Assembly (NCBI RefSeq): GCF_004570865.1
Contig: NZ_SPQS01000010.1
Span: forward strand, 124,001-188,000
DNA from: Bradyrhizobium frederickii
Lineage (GTDB): Bacteria; Pseudomonadota; Alphaproteobacteria; Rhizobiales; Xanthobacteraceae
DNA: 64,000 bases
Reading direction: 5' to 3'
Part shown: positions 41,997 through 53,538 of the stretch, piece by piece
Layout: each line of letters begins with the position of its first letter
Numbering within the stretch: position 1 is the first letter of the stretch
Position numbers and translations under genes: made by a program
Notes under the pieces: generated by a model
The model's input: the letters and a program-made list of their open reading frames with translations, nothing else
What the model was told of the DNA's origin: nothing
Database searches by the model: none

Positions 41997-42441
41997 GCGA
42001 CTTCCTCCTCGCGTGCGCTTTTCGACCGGCGCAGGAGACAAGCCGGCCACCCCACGCGCATCTTCTTGATGCTGCCATGATGCCCCCGTTTTGCCCGACA
42101 AGTCAAACCCGGTTTCGTCAAATCCTAAGACAGAAAAGGCTGTGGGATTACCGTGACTTGGCTACTGTGCATGGGGTTGTTTTCGCGGTTTTTGTGGGGG
42201 AGGCCGTCTTTCCCCGCGCAGCTGTCATCCTCCGCGAAAGCGGGGGATCCAGTACGCCGCAGCTTCTCGGGGAACGTCCGGCGTCTCTGGAATACTGGGT
42301 CACCCGCCTTCGCGGGTGACGACAGCGGTGGAGATGGCCTGTTGCCGAGACCGCACAGCGTCCGGCTTTCGCATCTGCCTCCGTTGCCAACGAACAGCGG
42401 TTCACCCACTATCCGCTTCTGTTCGACACGTGGGGGATTCC
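41997..42441. other. 445-base gap, mostly a palindromic repeat
   Basis: Apart from the repeat at 42221-42326, it holds the divergent promoter region for the CoA-transferase and the exported protein; no further gene is supported. Two minus-strand frames inside it are shadows of the repeat. Confidence 0.5.
42221..42326. repeat. Palindromic repeat, 'GCTGTCATCC' family
   Basis: GCTGTCATCCTCCGCG at 42221 and CGCGGGTGACGACAGC at 42311-42326 form imperfect end arms, with GGATCCAGTA/TACTGGGTC inside. It is another member of the long intergenic palindromes of this genome. Confidence 0.65.
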
Positions 42442-42786
42442 ATGCCGGCGCTTCGCTTCAAGACATCCTTGGCTGCTGCAACCCTCGCCATGGCCCTCGC
42501 CGTGCTGGTCCAGCCCGGCACCGGCTTCGCCTACACCCAGGAGGAGCAGCAGGCCTGCTCGCCGGATGCGATGCGGCTATGCGGCGAGTTCGTTCCGAAC
42601 GTCGATGCCATCACCGCCTGCATGATCCGGAAGAAGGCGCAGCTCTCGCCGCAATGCCGGGTGTTCTTCCGTCCTGGACCCGAGCCGGGCGAGCAGCGCG
42701 CCGACAAGCCAACCAACATCGCGCCCAAAACCGCGAAGAAGAGCGCCAAGCCGGCGGCCAAGAAGAAAAAGACCAGCGAGGGCTGA
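42442..42786 (+). CDS. Small exported cysteine-containing protein
   Basis: A 114-residue protein with a signal peptide (MPALRFKTSLAAATLAMALA then VLVQPGTGFA, cleavage before YTQEE). The mature part has four Cys in CSPDAMRLCGEFVPNVDAITACMIRKKAQLSPQCR (in pieces) and a Lys-rich tail (KTAKKSAKPAAKKKK). The Cys pattern is seen in short rhizobial exported proteins of unknown function. The ATG at 42442 is chosen because it begins the signal peptide; ribosome-site purines GGGGG lie eight bases upstream. Confidence 0.7.
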   Translation: MPALRFKTSLAAATLAMALAVLVQPGTGFAYTQEEQQACSPDAMRLCGEFVPNVDAITACMIRKKAQLSPQCRVFFRPGPEPGEQRADKPTNIAPKTAKKSAKPAAKKKKTSEG

Positions 42787-43140
42787 GCGCCTCGCGCCTC
42801 GTTCCTCTTTCGAAACTTCGTAATGTAACGGACTCCTTTTGTTCGCGCGGCCTGGCGCGAGGCTTGCGGCGATGCCGGGCAAACATCACGGAAAAGAGTC
42901 GGGTGTCGATTTGCGCGGCGAAGTTGCATTCCGCTTTGGTCCCGAACGAATGCTCAAGAAACGCACACAACACAGCGTTTGACTGCAGCTGGTGTGGCGC
43001 CTCGCACATTGCAGTGTGACTCAAAAGCCAGCACGCCTTGTTATTTCGTGACCGGTGCGCAACTCTCGATAAATTTATCTTTCACGAATCAGCGCGGTGA
43101 TTCATTTTCGCGGCCTGGGGTCAATCTGGAGGCCGAAGGT
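42787..43140. other. 354-base gap upstream of the ParA-like gene
   Basis: No gene is supported. GGAGG six bases before 43141 is the ParA ribosome site. A purine-rich, less GC-rich stretch near 43060-43110 may hold its promoter. No inverted repeat of note is visible. Confidence 0.4.
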
Positions 43141-43818
43141 ATGAACGTCATTGTTTTTGCATCGCGTAAAGGCGGCTCGGGCAAGAGTACCCTCGCCGCA
43201 CATCTTGCCGCACAGATCAAGGCGAGCAAGCAGGTCATGCTCGTGGACGCGGACCCGCAGGGCTCGCTGACGCTGTGGCACAAGCTGCGCGGCACCAACG
43301 AACCGCCGATCAAGGCGGCCGTGAACTCGGTCAGCGGCATCGTCTCCGCTGCCAAGCGCGACGGTTATGAATGGGTGTTGATCGACACGCCGCCGAACCT
43401 CTCGGCCGTGGTCGACGACGCGATCAAGAACGCCACCATGGTGGTGATTCCCGCCCGTCCCGGCGTGTTCGACGTCAACGCGGTGCAGGAGACCATCCAG
43501 ATGTGCCGCGCCGCGCGCAAGCCCTATGCGGTCGTGCTCAACGGTGCGCCGGCCAAGCGCGACGAGGCCGAAAGCCCGATCGTCACCATCGCCCGCGAAG
43601 CCCTGGCGAAATTCCGTGCGCCAGTGTGGGGCGGCCAGATCACCAACCGTTCGGATTTGCTGATGGCGCTGAGCCATGGCGAGGGCGCGCGGGAGTATCA
43701 GGCCGAGAGCCGTGCGGCCCAAGAGATCGCAAGGCTGTGGGCGGCGATCGAGCGTTCAGTGAAGGCCATTCGCGGCACGGCGTCGGCATCCGGCGCAATG
43801 CACAAGCAGGCAGCCTAA
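43141..43818 (+). CDS. ParA/Soj-family ATPase, orphan
   Basis: A 225-residue deviant Walker ATPase: KGGSGKST at residues 10-17 with the signature Lys10, LVDADPQGSLTLWH, VLIDTPPNL and the terminal IARLWAAIERSV helix. It lacks an N-terminal HTH and has no parB next to it, so it is an orphan of the MinD/ParA group, as used for positioning proteins or organelles in alphaproteobacteria. The ATG at 43141 has GGAGG upstream. A terminator follows. The cargo is unknown. Confidence 0.85.
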   Translation: MNVIVFASRKGGSGKSTLAAHLAAQIKASKQVMLVDADPQGSLTLWHKLRGTNEPPIKAAVNSVSGIVSAAKRDGYEWVLIDTPPNLSAVVDDAIKNATMVVIPARPGVFDVNAVQETIQMCRAARKPYAVVLNGAPAKRDEAESPIVTIAREALAKFRAPVWGGQITNRSDLLMALSHGEGAREYQAESRAAQEIARLWAAIERSVKAIRGTASASGAMHKQAA

Positions 43819-43843
43819 TTTTTTAAAATCATTCCCCGGACGG

Positions 43844-43869
43844 AAAACGCGCGGTGTCCGCGCGTTTTG
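43844..43869 (+). terminator. Rho-independent terminator after the ParA-like gene
   Basis: A perfect eleven-base stem AAAACGCGCGG / CCGCGCGTTTT with loop TGT; it can also work for the minus-strand gene that ends 26 bases further on. Confidence 0.85.
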
Positions 43870-43893
43870 CGTTTTTGGACCGACGGAAATGAA

Positions 43894-44040
43894 TTACGCC
43901 ACCATCAGCATGTAGAACACGATGACCGGCGACAGCGTGAGGATCACCGACCAGATGCCGACGGCCCAGAGAATGTCCTCGGTGGTAAAGCTCTGCTCGG
44001 TGGCCAGCTTCTCGTATCCGGCGTCGAAATGCGACGCCAT
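43894..44040 (-). CDS. 48-residue single-pass membrane protein, first of a tandem pair
   Basis: The frame starts MASHFDAGYEKLATEQSF, then TTEDILWAVGIWSVILTLSPVIVFYML form one transmembrane helix, ending MVA. Upstream bases are weakly ribosome-like. It has the same length, topology and F-x(2)-xDIL lead-in to the helix as the next gene upstream on the same strand (44192-44338), so the two look like paralogues. Small membrane proteins of this kind often attach to larger membrane complexes. No family is known to me. Confidence 0.6.
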   Translation of the reverse strand: MASHFDAGYEKLATEQSFTTEDILWAVGIWSVILTLSPVIVFYMLMVA

Positions 44041-44191
44041 TTCATTCTGACTATTCACAAAACGCCCCCGCGATTTCTTCGCTTATGGGCGTGAACGATA
44101 CCCGGGATGTTTTAAGAATCCGGCTTGCAAGCTGCCGCGCATTTTGAACGCATTTGTCACGGCCGTTTAACCATCCGCGCGAGCTGCCGCC

Positions 44192-44338
44192 TTAGGTCAG
44201 CCAGATCCGAAACAGCAGCACCGGCATCAGGCCGAGCATCACCGCCCAGAACCCGAACGACGAAACGACGAGAATTCCCTGCAAAAGATCGGCCGGCGCG
44301 AATTGCCGGGCGGCCGTCGGCCGGATGCGATGCCCCAT
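44192..44338 (-). CDS. 48-residue single-pass membrane protein, second of a tandem pair
   Basis: The frame starts MGHRIRPTAARQF, then APADLLQGILVVSSFGFWAV and MLGLMPVLLFRIWLT form a helical end. The start at 44338 is seven bases from GGGGG; an in-frame ATG two codons earlier leaves no spacing, and an upstream start at 44413 is less likely. It precedes the other 48-residue protein on the same strand, 151 bases apart. Paralogy is inferred from length and layout rather than strong identity. Confidence 0.6.
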   Translation of the reverse strand: MGHRIRPTAARQFAPADLLQGILVVSSFGFWAVMLGLMPVLLFRIWLT

Positions 44339-44477
44339 GGTCATTCCCCCTATGAGAAGCCTTTCGAGGACAACGATAGGCACCGGAACGTAAACGAGAC
44401 GTGGATGCGCCATGCCGCGGCTGCGAAGGCCGTTCGCGCGATGTTAACCACGAGGCTTGCCCGGCCATATCCGCCAG

Positions 44478-44603
44478 CGTCATTCCGGGGCGCGCATAGC
44501 GCGAACCCGGAATCCATTCATCCACCAACTCTGCCGCGCCATGGATTCTCAGATGCGCAATTGCGCATCCTAGTTCGCGACTTCGTCGCGCCCCGGAATG
44601 ACA
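44478..44603. repeat. Palindromic repeat, 'CGTCATTCCGGGG' family, copy 2
   Basis: CGTCATTCCGGGG at 44478 and CCCCGGAATGACA-like sequence ending at 44603, with GAACCCGGAATCCAT inside. Confidence 0.8.
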
Positions 44604-44625
44604 TGCGGGTGGAGTGAGAGGGCTG

Positions 44626-45534
44626 CTACGCCGCGACCTTCGTCCGCCGCTCGATCTCGCGATCGATGGCGGCGGCGAGCTCGCTGCTGACTTCCACCAT
44701 CGGCAGGCGCACTTCGGGGCTGTCGATCAGGCCGCATCGCCACAGCCAGTACTTCGCCGGCGCCGGGCTCGGCTCGGTGAACAGCAGGCGTGTCAGCTCG
44801 GCAACCTCCTGCCAGCGCGCCTGCGCCGCCTCGTGGTTGCCGCGCTTCAGCTCGGTATGCACCGCCGCAAAGGTCGCGGTCTCGACATGGGCCGACAGCA
44901 CGATGCCGCCGTCGGCCCCGTCGGTGAGCGCCTCGAAATAGTTCGCATCCTCGCCGGTGAGCACGCGAAATTCCTTCGGGCGGTCGCGCAAGAGCGCGAT
45001 CGATTGCTCGCGGCTCGCGCCGCAATCCTTCAGGCCCACGATGTTCCTGTGCTCGGCGAGCCGCAGCATGGTCTGGTTGGTGATGTTCACCGAGGTGCGA
45101 TAGGGAATGTTGTAGAGCGCGAGCGGCCAGGCGGCGTGGTCGGCGAGCGCCTCGAAATGCGCCAAGAGGCCGCGCTGCGAGGGTCGCACGTAGTAAGGGC
45201 TCGCGATCAGATAACCGTCGATCGGCCAGTCCGCGGTCTCGTCGAGACGTTCCTGCAGCCGCGCGGTGTCGGCGCCCGACACCCCAAGGCAGACCGGCAA
45301 GGTGCGGCGGCTGGCCGCCATCTCCTCGCTCACGACGGTGACGAGACGTTCGAGCTCGGTCTCGCGCAGCGTCATGCCTTCGCCGGAGGTCGCGCCCAGG
45401 ATGAAGCCGTCGATGCCTTGCGCGCTGTAGTGCCGCGTCAGCCGCCGCAGCGACCGCTCGTCGAGGGCGCCGTTCTGGAACGGCGTCACCAGCGGCAGCC
45501 ACAGCCCGTGCAATTGTTCCTGTAGACCAGTCAT
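44626..45534 (-). CDS. Dihydrodipicolinate synthase/N-acetylneuraminate lyase family protein
   Basis: A 302-residue class I aldolase: LWLPLVTPFQNGALD, GATSGEGMTL, the Tyr in LALYNIPYRTS and the Schiff-base Lys169 in IVGLKDCGASREQ. It resembles DapA but other members act on 2-keto-acids, and a main dapA linked to smpB would be expected elsewhere, so the substrate is uncertain. The ribosome site AAGGAG is close upstream at 45545. A terminator-like hairpin at 45584-45610 precedes it and may attenuate it. Confidence 0.88.
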   Translation of the reverse strand: MTGLQEQLHGLWLPLVTPFQNGALDERSLRRLTRHYSAQGIDGFILGATSGEGMTLRETELERLVTVVSEEMAASRRTLPVCLGVSGADTARLQERLDETADWPIDGYLIASPYYVRPSQRGLLAHFEALADHAAWPLALYNIPYRTSVNITNQTMLRLAEHRNIVGLKDCGASREQSIALLRDRPKEFRVLTGEDANYFEALTDGADGGIVLSAHVETATFAAVHTELKRGNHEAAQARWQEVAELTRLLFTEPSPAPAKYWLWRCGLIDSPEVRLPMVEVSSELAAAIDREIERRTKVAA

Positions 45535-45997
45535 GTTTCCATCTCCTTCTCGGGAAAAAAACCTGAGACGGAGGGCACATGAAAAAACCCCGTCCAGGCG
45601 GCGGGGTTTTCGAAGATTTGCAGCGATGACGAAGCTTAGCTAGTGCGCGCAAACATCCGAGGCCCCGGGATGGGGGCCTTTTTTCGAGGCGATGGCCTCG
45701 AACGAGATTGCGCACGACTTCGTGATCATTTGCGAATGATGCGGGGTACGCGTGGAACTGTCAATACACGCGGAGGGCGAGGGTTGATTTGACAGAAAAA
45801 AAGCCGGACCCAAAGGGCCCGGCTTAGGTATTGGCCACGTGAGGCCGACACAATCACCTTCCAAGAGGGATTACTGAACTCCCGCGCCACTGGAGGAGGG
45901 GGACAAATGCGCAACGCGAAGGCTCAGCGTGCAAACAGTATGGGCTTGACGAGCGGCCCGCAGCAACAGCCGAGGCCGCATGTCAGTCATGCGGAAA
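45535..45997. other. 463-base gap with four strong hairpins (possible RNA gene or attenuator)
   Basis: The hairpins are: AAAACCCCG/CGGGGTTTT at 45584-45610 (T run on the minus side), AGGCCCC/GGGGCCT at 45660-45684 followed by TTTTTT on the plus side, TCGAGGC/GCCTCGA at 45684-45701, and AAGCCGG-ACCC/GGGCCCGGCTT at 45801-45825 with a T run on the minus side. The last would end the lysR transcript. A CCCCCTCCTCC tract on the minus strand near 45891-45902 resembles an anti-ribosome-site sequence, so a small RNA from about 45915 to 45794 (minus) is possible. No leader peptide with repeated codons is evident. Confidence 0.4.
45793..45827 (-). terminator. Probable rho-independent terminator after the LysR gene
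   Basis: On the minus strand AAGCCGGGCCC pairs with GGGTCCGGCTT around loop TTT, with one mismatch, and is followed by TTTTTTTC. It lies about 170 bases after the lysR stop, far enough to allow a separate RNA in between. Confidence 0.65.
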
Positions 45998-46921
45998 TTA
46001 GGACGGCCAGCGCTGCGCCTTGCTGACCACGAAGTCGCGGAACACCTGCACGCGCGCCACCGTTTTCAGCTCCTCGGGATAGACGAAATAGGTATCGAGC
46101 TGGATCGAATCCGACTCGCCGAACAGTTGCACGAGTTTGCTTTGTTCCTCGACGAGGTAGTCGGGCAGGGCGGCGATGCCGAGGCCCTGCTGACAGGCGC
46201 GCACCAGACCGAGGATATTGTTCACCCTGAAATAGGCTTCGCGCGGACCGGAGCCGTTGCGCCCGGCTTCGACCAGCCAGTTACGGTTCTGCAGATGCGG
46301 CGCGAAGTTGCCGTCGGCGAGCGTGATGATGCGGTGGGAGTCGAGCTCCTCCAGCGTGCGCGGCGTGCCGAAGCGCTTGATGTATTCCGGCGAGCAATAG
46401 GCGTGGAAGCCCATCGCGAACAGCTTGCGCTGGATCAGATCCGGCTGCGTCGGCTTGCGGGTGCGGATCGCGACATCCGCCTCGCGCATCGACAGATCGA
46501 GCTCCTCGTCGGTGACGATCAGCGAGATCCGGATCTCGGGATAGAGCGCGGTGAACTCGCCGAGCCGCGGGATCAGCCAGTTGATGCCGACGCCGGGCGT
46601 GGTGGTGATCTTGAGGTCGCCGCTCGGCCGCTCGCGGCTGTCGGTGAGTTTCGCGCGCGCCGCCTGCAGCTGCATGAACACGTCATGCGCGGTGCGGAAC
46701 AGGAGGTCGCCCTGCTCGGTGAGGATCAGGCCGCGGGCGTGGCGGTGGAACAGCGAGACCGAAAGCTCCTGCTCCAGCGCCGAGACCTGGCGCGACACCG
46801 CCGATTGCGACAGGCCGAGCTGCTCGCCCGCATGCGTGAAGCTGCCCGCCTCCGCCGCTGCGTGAAACACCTTCAGCTTGTCCCAGTCCATATCCGTAAA
46901 TCCGTCGCGTGTTCGAGGCAT
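45998..46921 (-). CDS. LysR-family regulator (GcvA-like) in operon with trxB
   Basis: A 307-residue regulator. The HTH is VFHAAAEAGSFTHAGEQLGLSQSAVSRQVSALEQELSVSLFHRHARGL (residues about 18-65, in pieces), and the effector domain has GVGINWLIPRLGEF and ADVAIRTRKPTQPDLIQRKLF. The start is taken at 46921, five bases after the trxB stop; MDWDKLK at 46891 is an alternative. Its close coupling to trxB suggests a link to redox stress, which is inference. Confidence 0.9.
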   Translation of the reverse strand: MPRTRDGFTDMDWDKLKVFHAAAEAGSFTHAGEQLGLSQSAVSRQVSALEQELSVSLFHRHARGLILTEQGDLLFRTAHDVFMQLQAARAKLTDSRERPSGDLKITTTPGVGINWLIPRLGEFTALYPEIRISLIVTDEELDLSMREADVAIRTRKPTQPDLIQRKLFAMGFHAYCSPEYIKRFGTPRTLEELDSHRIITLADGNFAPHLQNRNWLVEAGRNGSGPREAYFRVNNILGLVRACQQGLGIAALPDYLVEEQSKLVQLFGESDSIQLDTYFVYPEELKTVARVQVFRDFVVSKAQRWPS

Positions 46922-46926
46922 GATCG

Positions 46927-47892
46927 TTATTCCGCTGCCGCGCGCTCGCTGGCGCGAAGGGCCAAGAAACGTTCGGCCTCGAGCGCGGCCATGCAGCCGA
47001 GGCCTGCGGCCGTCACGGCCTGGCGATAGGTCTCGTCGGCGACGTCGCCGGCGGCGAACAGGCCGGGCACCGAGGTGGCGGTCGAGTTCGGGGCGACCTC
47101 GACATAGCCCGACGGTTTCAGCTTGATCTGGTCTTTCACGAGCTCGGTCGCCGGCGCGTGGCCGATGGCGATGAAAATGCCGTCGGTCTTCACATCGGTC
47201 AGCGCGCCGGTCTTGACGTTCTTCAGGCGCACATGGGTGACCTTGTTCGGGTTCTCGGTGCCGCAGATTTCGTCGACTGCCGAATCCCAGATCACCTTGA
47301 TCTTCGGATGCTTGAACAGGCGCTCCTGCAGGATGCGCTCGGCGCGGAAATGATCGCGGCGATGCACGATCGTGACCTGCGAGGCATGGTTGGTGAGGTA
47401 GAGCGCTTCCTCGACCGCGGTATTGCCGCCGCCGACCACGACGACGTCCTTGTTGCGGTAAAAGAAACCGTCGCAGGTGGCGCAGGCCGACACGCCGCCG
47501 CCCTGGAACTTGGCTTCGGACGGCAGCCCGAGCCAGCGCGCTTGCGCGCCGGTGGCGAGGATCACGCTGTCGGCGAGATAGACGTCGCCAGAGTCGCAGG
47601 TAAGGCGGAACGGCCGGTGCGCCGTCTCCAGCTTGGTGACCAGGTCGGTGACGATCCTGGTGCCGACATGGACCGCCTGCTTCTCCATCTGCTCCATCAG
47701 CCAGGGGCCCTGGATCACGTCGGCGAAGCCCGGATAGTTCTCGACGTCGGTGGTGATGGTGAGCTGGCCGCCGGGCTGGATGCCCTGGATCAGGATCGGC
47801 TCGAGCATCGCCCGCGCGGCGTAGATCGCCGCCGTGTAACCGGCGGGGCCGGAGCCGATAATGACGACCTTTGCATGAACGGGAGCGGACAT
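46927..47892 (-). CDS. trxB: Thioredoxin reductase
   Basis: A 321-residue FAD/NADPH enzyme that reduces thioredoxin. The FAD loop is IIGSGPAGYTAAIYAAR (residues 10-26), the redox-active cysteines are in SACATCDGFFY (near residue 135), and the NADPH loop is VVVVGGGNTAVEEALYL. The C-terminal FAGDVADETYRQAVTAAGLGCMAALEAE in part is conserved. It is followed after five bases by lysR. The usual alphaproteobacterial order trxB-lysR is seen in related genomes, from memory. Confidence 0.97.
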   Translation of the reverse strand: MSAPVHAKVVIIGSGPAGYTAAIYAARAMLEPILIQGIQPGGQLTITTDVENYPGFADVIQGPWLMEQMEKQAVHVGTRIVTDLVTKLETAHRPFRLTCDSGDVYLADSVILATGAQARWLGLPSEAKFQGGGVSACATCDGFFYRNKDVVVVGGGNTAVEEALYLTNHASQVTIVHRRDHFRAERILQERLFKHPKIKVIWDSAVDEICGTENPNKVTHVRLKNVKTGALTDVKTDGIFIAIGHAPATELVKDQIKLKPSGYVEVAPNSTATSVPGLFAAGDVADETYRQAVTAAGLGCMAALEAERFLALRASERAAAE

Positions 47893-48156
47893 TCCGATGG
47901 ACGCCTTTCACGGGGGATTTGCAGCGCGGGCGCGGAACATGCCGGGAGGCGTTGCGGGGCGCTGAAATGTCAGAGCTAATCTAAGCCTTCTGGTGAGCTA
48001 TGCAAGAATTGCATTCCCTCTCGGCGGATTTTTCCAACAGGGAACAAAAGTCGATTGCGATGCACGCGCAATAAAATTGCGCTGACGTTGCAGACTGGTT
48101 ATGAGGATTGCGACAACCCACCCAATACCGCCGTAAAGGCCAGGAGTTCCAATCAC

Positions 48157-48636
48157 GTGTCGCGGAACCTAGACGAGATCGACCTGAAAATTCTCACCGA
48201 GATTCAGGCCGACGGTCGAATCACGAATGTCGAGCTGGCCAAGCGAGTCGGCATCTCGCCGCCGCCCTGCCTGCGCCGCGTCCGGGCGCTGGAGGAGGAG
48301 GGCTATATCCACGGCTACCGCGGCCTGTTGGATGCCCGCAAGCTCGGCTTCGACGTGACCGTGTTCGCCGCCGTGCACCTGTCCAGCCAGGCCGAGGCGG
48401 ATTTGCGTGCCTTCGAGGAATTCGTCCGCGCCGAACCGCTGGTGCGGGAGTGCTGGATGCTTTCGGGCGAGGTCGATTTCATCCTCAAATGCGTCGCCCC
48501 CGACATGGCGACCTTTCAGGATTTCGTGACGCATCTGACGGCGGCGCCGCACGTCCGCAACGTGCGGACCTCGCTGGTGCTGCATAATTCGAAATATGAA
48601 GCCGCGGTGCCGCTGGATGTGAAGGGGCGGAGGTAG
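48157..48636 (+). CDS. Lrp/AsnC-family transcriptional regulator
   Basis: A 159-residue regulator. The HTH is LDEIDLKILTEIQADGRITNVELAKRVGISPPPCLRRVRALEEEGYI in pieces, followed by the GYRGLLDARKLG linker and a RAM domain that binds amino acids and forms octamers (VRECWMLSGEVDFILKCVAPDM). It starts at GTG 48157 with AGGAG upstream; longer starts at 48055 give an unusual tail. It is divergent from trxB with 264 bases between. The target is unknown. Confidence 0.9.
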   Translation: MSRNLDEIDLKILTEIQADGRITNVELAKRVGISPPPCLRRVRALEEEGYIHGYRGLLDARKLGFDVTVFAAVHLSSQAEADLRAFEEFVRAEPLVRECWMLSGEVDFILKCVAPDMATFQDFVTHLTAAPHVRNVRTSLVLHNSKYEAAVPLDVKGRR

Positions 48637-48661
48637 GGGCCGGCGTAGCGGCGCGGTCAGT

Positions 48662-48802
48662 CCCGTCATCCTGAGGTGTGAGCCATGGGATGCAACGCGT
48701 CCCATGGCGAGCCTCGAAGGATGCTCGGCCGAGATGCAGCAGCAGCCGGGCCGTCGCCCCTTCGAGGCTCGCCGAAGAGGCGAGCACCTCAGGGTGACGG
48801 TG
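48662..48802. repeat. Palindromic repeat, 'CGTCATCCTGAGGTG' family
   Basis: CGTCATCCTGAGGTG near 48664 is mirrored by CACCTCAGGGTGACG near 48787-48801, with inner GCGAGCCTCGAAGGATG and CCTTCGAGGCTCGCC arms. Confidence 0.75.
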
Positions 48803-48923
48803 ATGGAGTGATGCTCGCTGCTCCTGCCGCGTCATTGCGAGGAGATTGCTCCGCTACGCTCGCCATGACGCGTGGTGAGCGCGCGCGCTCCACTCACGCA
48901 GGCACTCAACATCACCCCGAAAC

Positions 48924-48955
48924 AAAAAGGCCGCGCGGATCGCGCGGCCTTTTTC
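48924..48955. terminator. Bidirectional terminator between the Lrp gene and greA
   Basis: A 14-base perfect stem AAAAAGGCCGCGCG / CGCGCGGCCTTTTT with loop GAT; it ends greA on the minus strand. Confidence 0.88.
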
Positions 48956-48980
48956 AAACGGCACATGCAGCGGCAAATCC

Positions 48981-49454
48981 TTACCGCCACTCCACCTTGG
49001 TGATCTCATACGCCTTGGCGCCGCCGGGTGCGTTGACTTCGACGGTCGATCCCTTCTTCTTGCCGATCAGCGCGCGCGCCAGCGGCGAGGTGATGGAGAT
49101 GCGGCCCTTCTTGGCGTCGGCCTCGACCTCGCCGACGATCTGCCACACCGTCTTCTTCTCGGTGTCCTCGTCGACCAAGGTCACGGTGGCGCCGAACTTG
49201 ATGGTGTCGCCGGACAGCTTCGAGATGTCGATGATGTCGGCGCGCGCCAGCTTGTCCTCGAGCTCGGCGATGCGGCCTTCGTTATGCGACTGCTCTTCCT
49301 TCGCGGCATGATATTCCGCGTTTTCCGACAGGTCTCCGTGCGAGCGCGCTTCCGCGATATGCTCGATAATGCGCGGACGATCTTCCGACTGGCGCTTCTT
49401 CAATTCTTCCCCGAGCGCGACAAAGCCGGCCTGGGTCATCGGAACCTTTTCCAT
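48981..49454 (-). CDS. greA: Transcription elongation factor GreA
   Basis: A 157-residue protein that stimulates transcript cleavage by stalled RNA polymerase. The N-terminal coiled coil has KRQSEDRPRIIEHIAEARSHGDLSENAEYHAAKEEQ (in pieces) with the catalytic acidic tip (Asp/Glu in GDLSENAEY) and the C-terminal FKBP-like domain ends SITSPLARALIGKKKGSTVEVNAP. Length is typical. It lies upstream of the bidirectional terminator and 200 bases from the carB end. Confidence 0.97.
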   Translation of the reverse strand: MEKVPMTQAGFVALGEELKKRQSEDRPRIIEHIAEARSHGDLSENAEYHAAKEEQSHNEGRIAELEDKLARADIIDISKLSGDTIKFGATVTLVDEDTEKKTVWQIVGEVEADAKKGRISITSPLARALIGKKKGSTVEVNAPGGAKAYEITKVEWR

Positions 49455-49631
49455 CTCTTCTCTCGTCCTTCAGCTGCGCGCCCGCCAAGACCGGGCGCGG
49501 CAACCTTGATTCGTCGGTATTCCCGGGCTGAACACGCGCCCACCGGGAGTTATGTGGGTCTGGCGCCGGAACAGAACAACCCACATGGCCGGACAGTTCC
49601 TCCGGCCATTGTGGCTTCATTGCCAATCACT

Positions 49632-49654
49632 TAGCGGCGGTTTCACCGCCGCTA
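49632..49654. terminator. Hairpin after carB
   Basis: A ten-base stem TAGCGGCGGT / ACCGCCGCTA with loop TTC lies just after the carB stop. There is no T run, so termination strength is doubtful. Confidence 0.4.
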
Positions 49655-49658
49655 GCGA

Positions 49659-53123
<3,465 letters not shown>

Positions 53124-53348
53124 CAACTCTCGCCGAAGTGGAATTTGGGCACAAAAAAAGGGCGCGCTGCTGCGCGTCCCTGTGGCCGAGAGCGCGGTGG
53201 TCTCCCTCGCGCGCGGGTGGGTCTTAGACCAGTTTTCGGGGCGGCGAAACCCCGAAAAATGCCCATCAACCGCCAATTTTGCAGGTTTTGGGCAGGTTGC
53301 GGCGCGGGCGGTCCGTCTTCGCTTGCGCTTCGCTCCAGCTACGCCGGA

Positions 53349-53410
53349 CACGCTTCGCCCCTGCGGGCCTTGCGCGGCTGCCACGCGCAGCCCCGCAGGG
53401 GCGAAGCGTG
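53349..53410. repeat. Long inverted repeat upstream of carB
   Basis: CACGCTTCGCCCCTGCGGG at 53349-53367 is exactly mirrored by CCCGCAGGGGCGAAGCGTG at 53392-53410, leaving a 24-base GC-rich loop. The right arm runs into the CCA of the tRNA-like sequence. Confidence 0.85.
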
Positions 53411-53484
53411 GAGACCCGGCCTGGATTTGAACCAGGATGAAGAGCGTTGCACCGCCCTCGCGTAGACGCTTCCGCCACCGGGCC
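53409..53484 (-). tRNA. tRNA-like sequence, possibly degenerate tRNA
   Basis: On the minus strand the acceptor GGCCCGG/CCGGGTC pairs over seven bases, the T arm is CCTGG-TTCAAAT-CCAGG, and TCCA ends it. The D arm is GCG/CGC with a loop that lacks the usual GG, and the anticodon arm AGGGCG/CGCTCT has a six-base loop GTGCAA, so no normal seven-base anticodon loop can be drawn. It may be a decayed or unusual tRNA. No isotype is assigned. Confidence 0.4.
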
Positions 53485-53538
53485 GCGGCGATCATGACCG
53501 ATTGCAGTGCGACAGGCTACAACGGCTAATTGTTATGC

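Larger units (their letters stand above)
48637..48980. other. 344-base gap filled by repeats, convergent with greA
   Basis: It holds the palindromic repeat at 48662-48802, a short ATTGCGAGGAG/CGCTCGCCATGACG element near 48830-48872, and the bidirectional terminator at 48924-48954. No gene is supported. Confidence 0.6.
53124..53538. other. 415-base region upstream of carB with a long hairpin and a tRNA-like sequence
   Basis: It includes the long inverted repeat at 53349-53410 and the tRNA-like sequence at 53409-53484. The rest between 53124 and 53348 has a CGCGCTGCTGCGCG palindrome near 53162 but no gene. It carries the carB promoter. Confidence 0.5.

Noticed and set aside
45640..45864. Possible leader peptide before the dapA-like gene
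   Set aside because: No run of control codons; the frame crosses two terminator-like hairpins.
45907..46026. 39-codon plus-strand frame after GGAGGAGGGGGAC
   Set aside because: The purine-rich tract looks like a ribosome site, but the frame overlaps the end of lysR and has no recognisable pattern; the tract is more likely the complement of a C-rich RNA motif.
53124..53495. N-terminal extension of CarB by 124 residues
   Set aside because: The frame happens to be open over the tRNA-like sequence and inverted repeat, but CarB families start at the MPKRTD segment.
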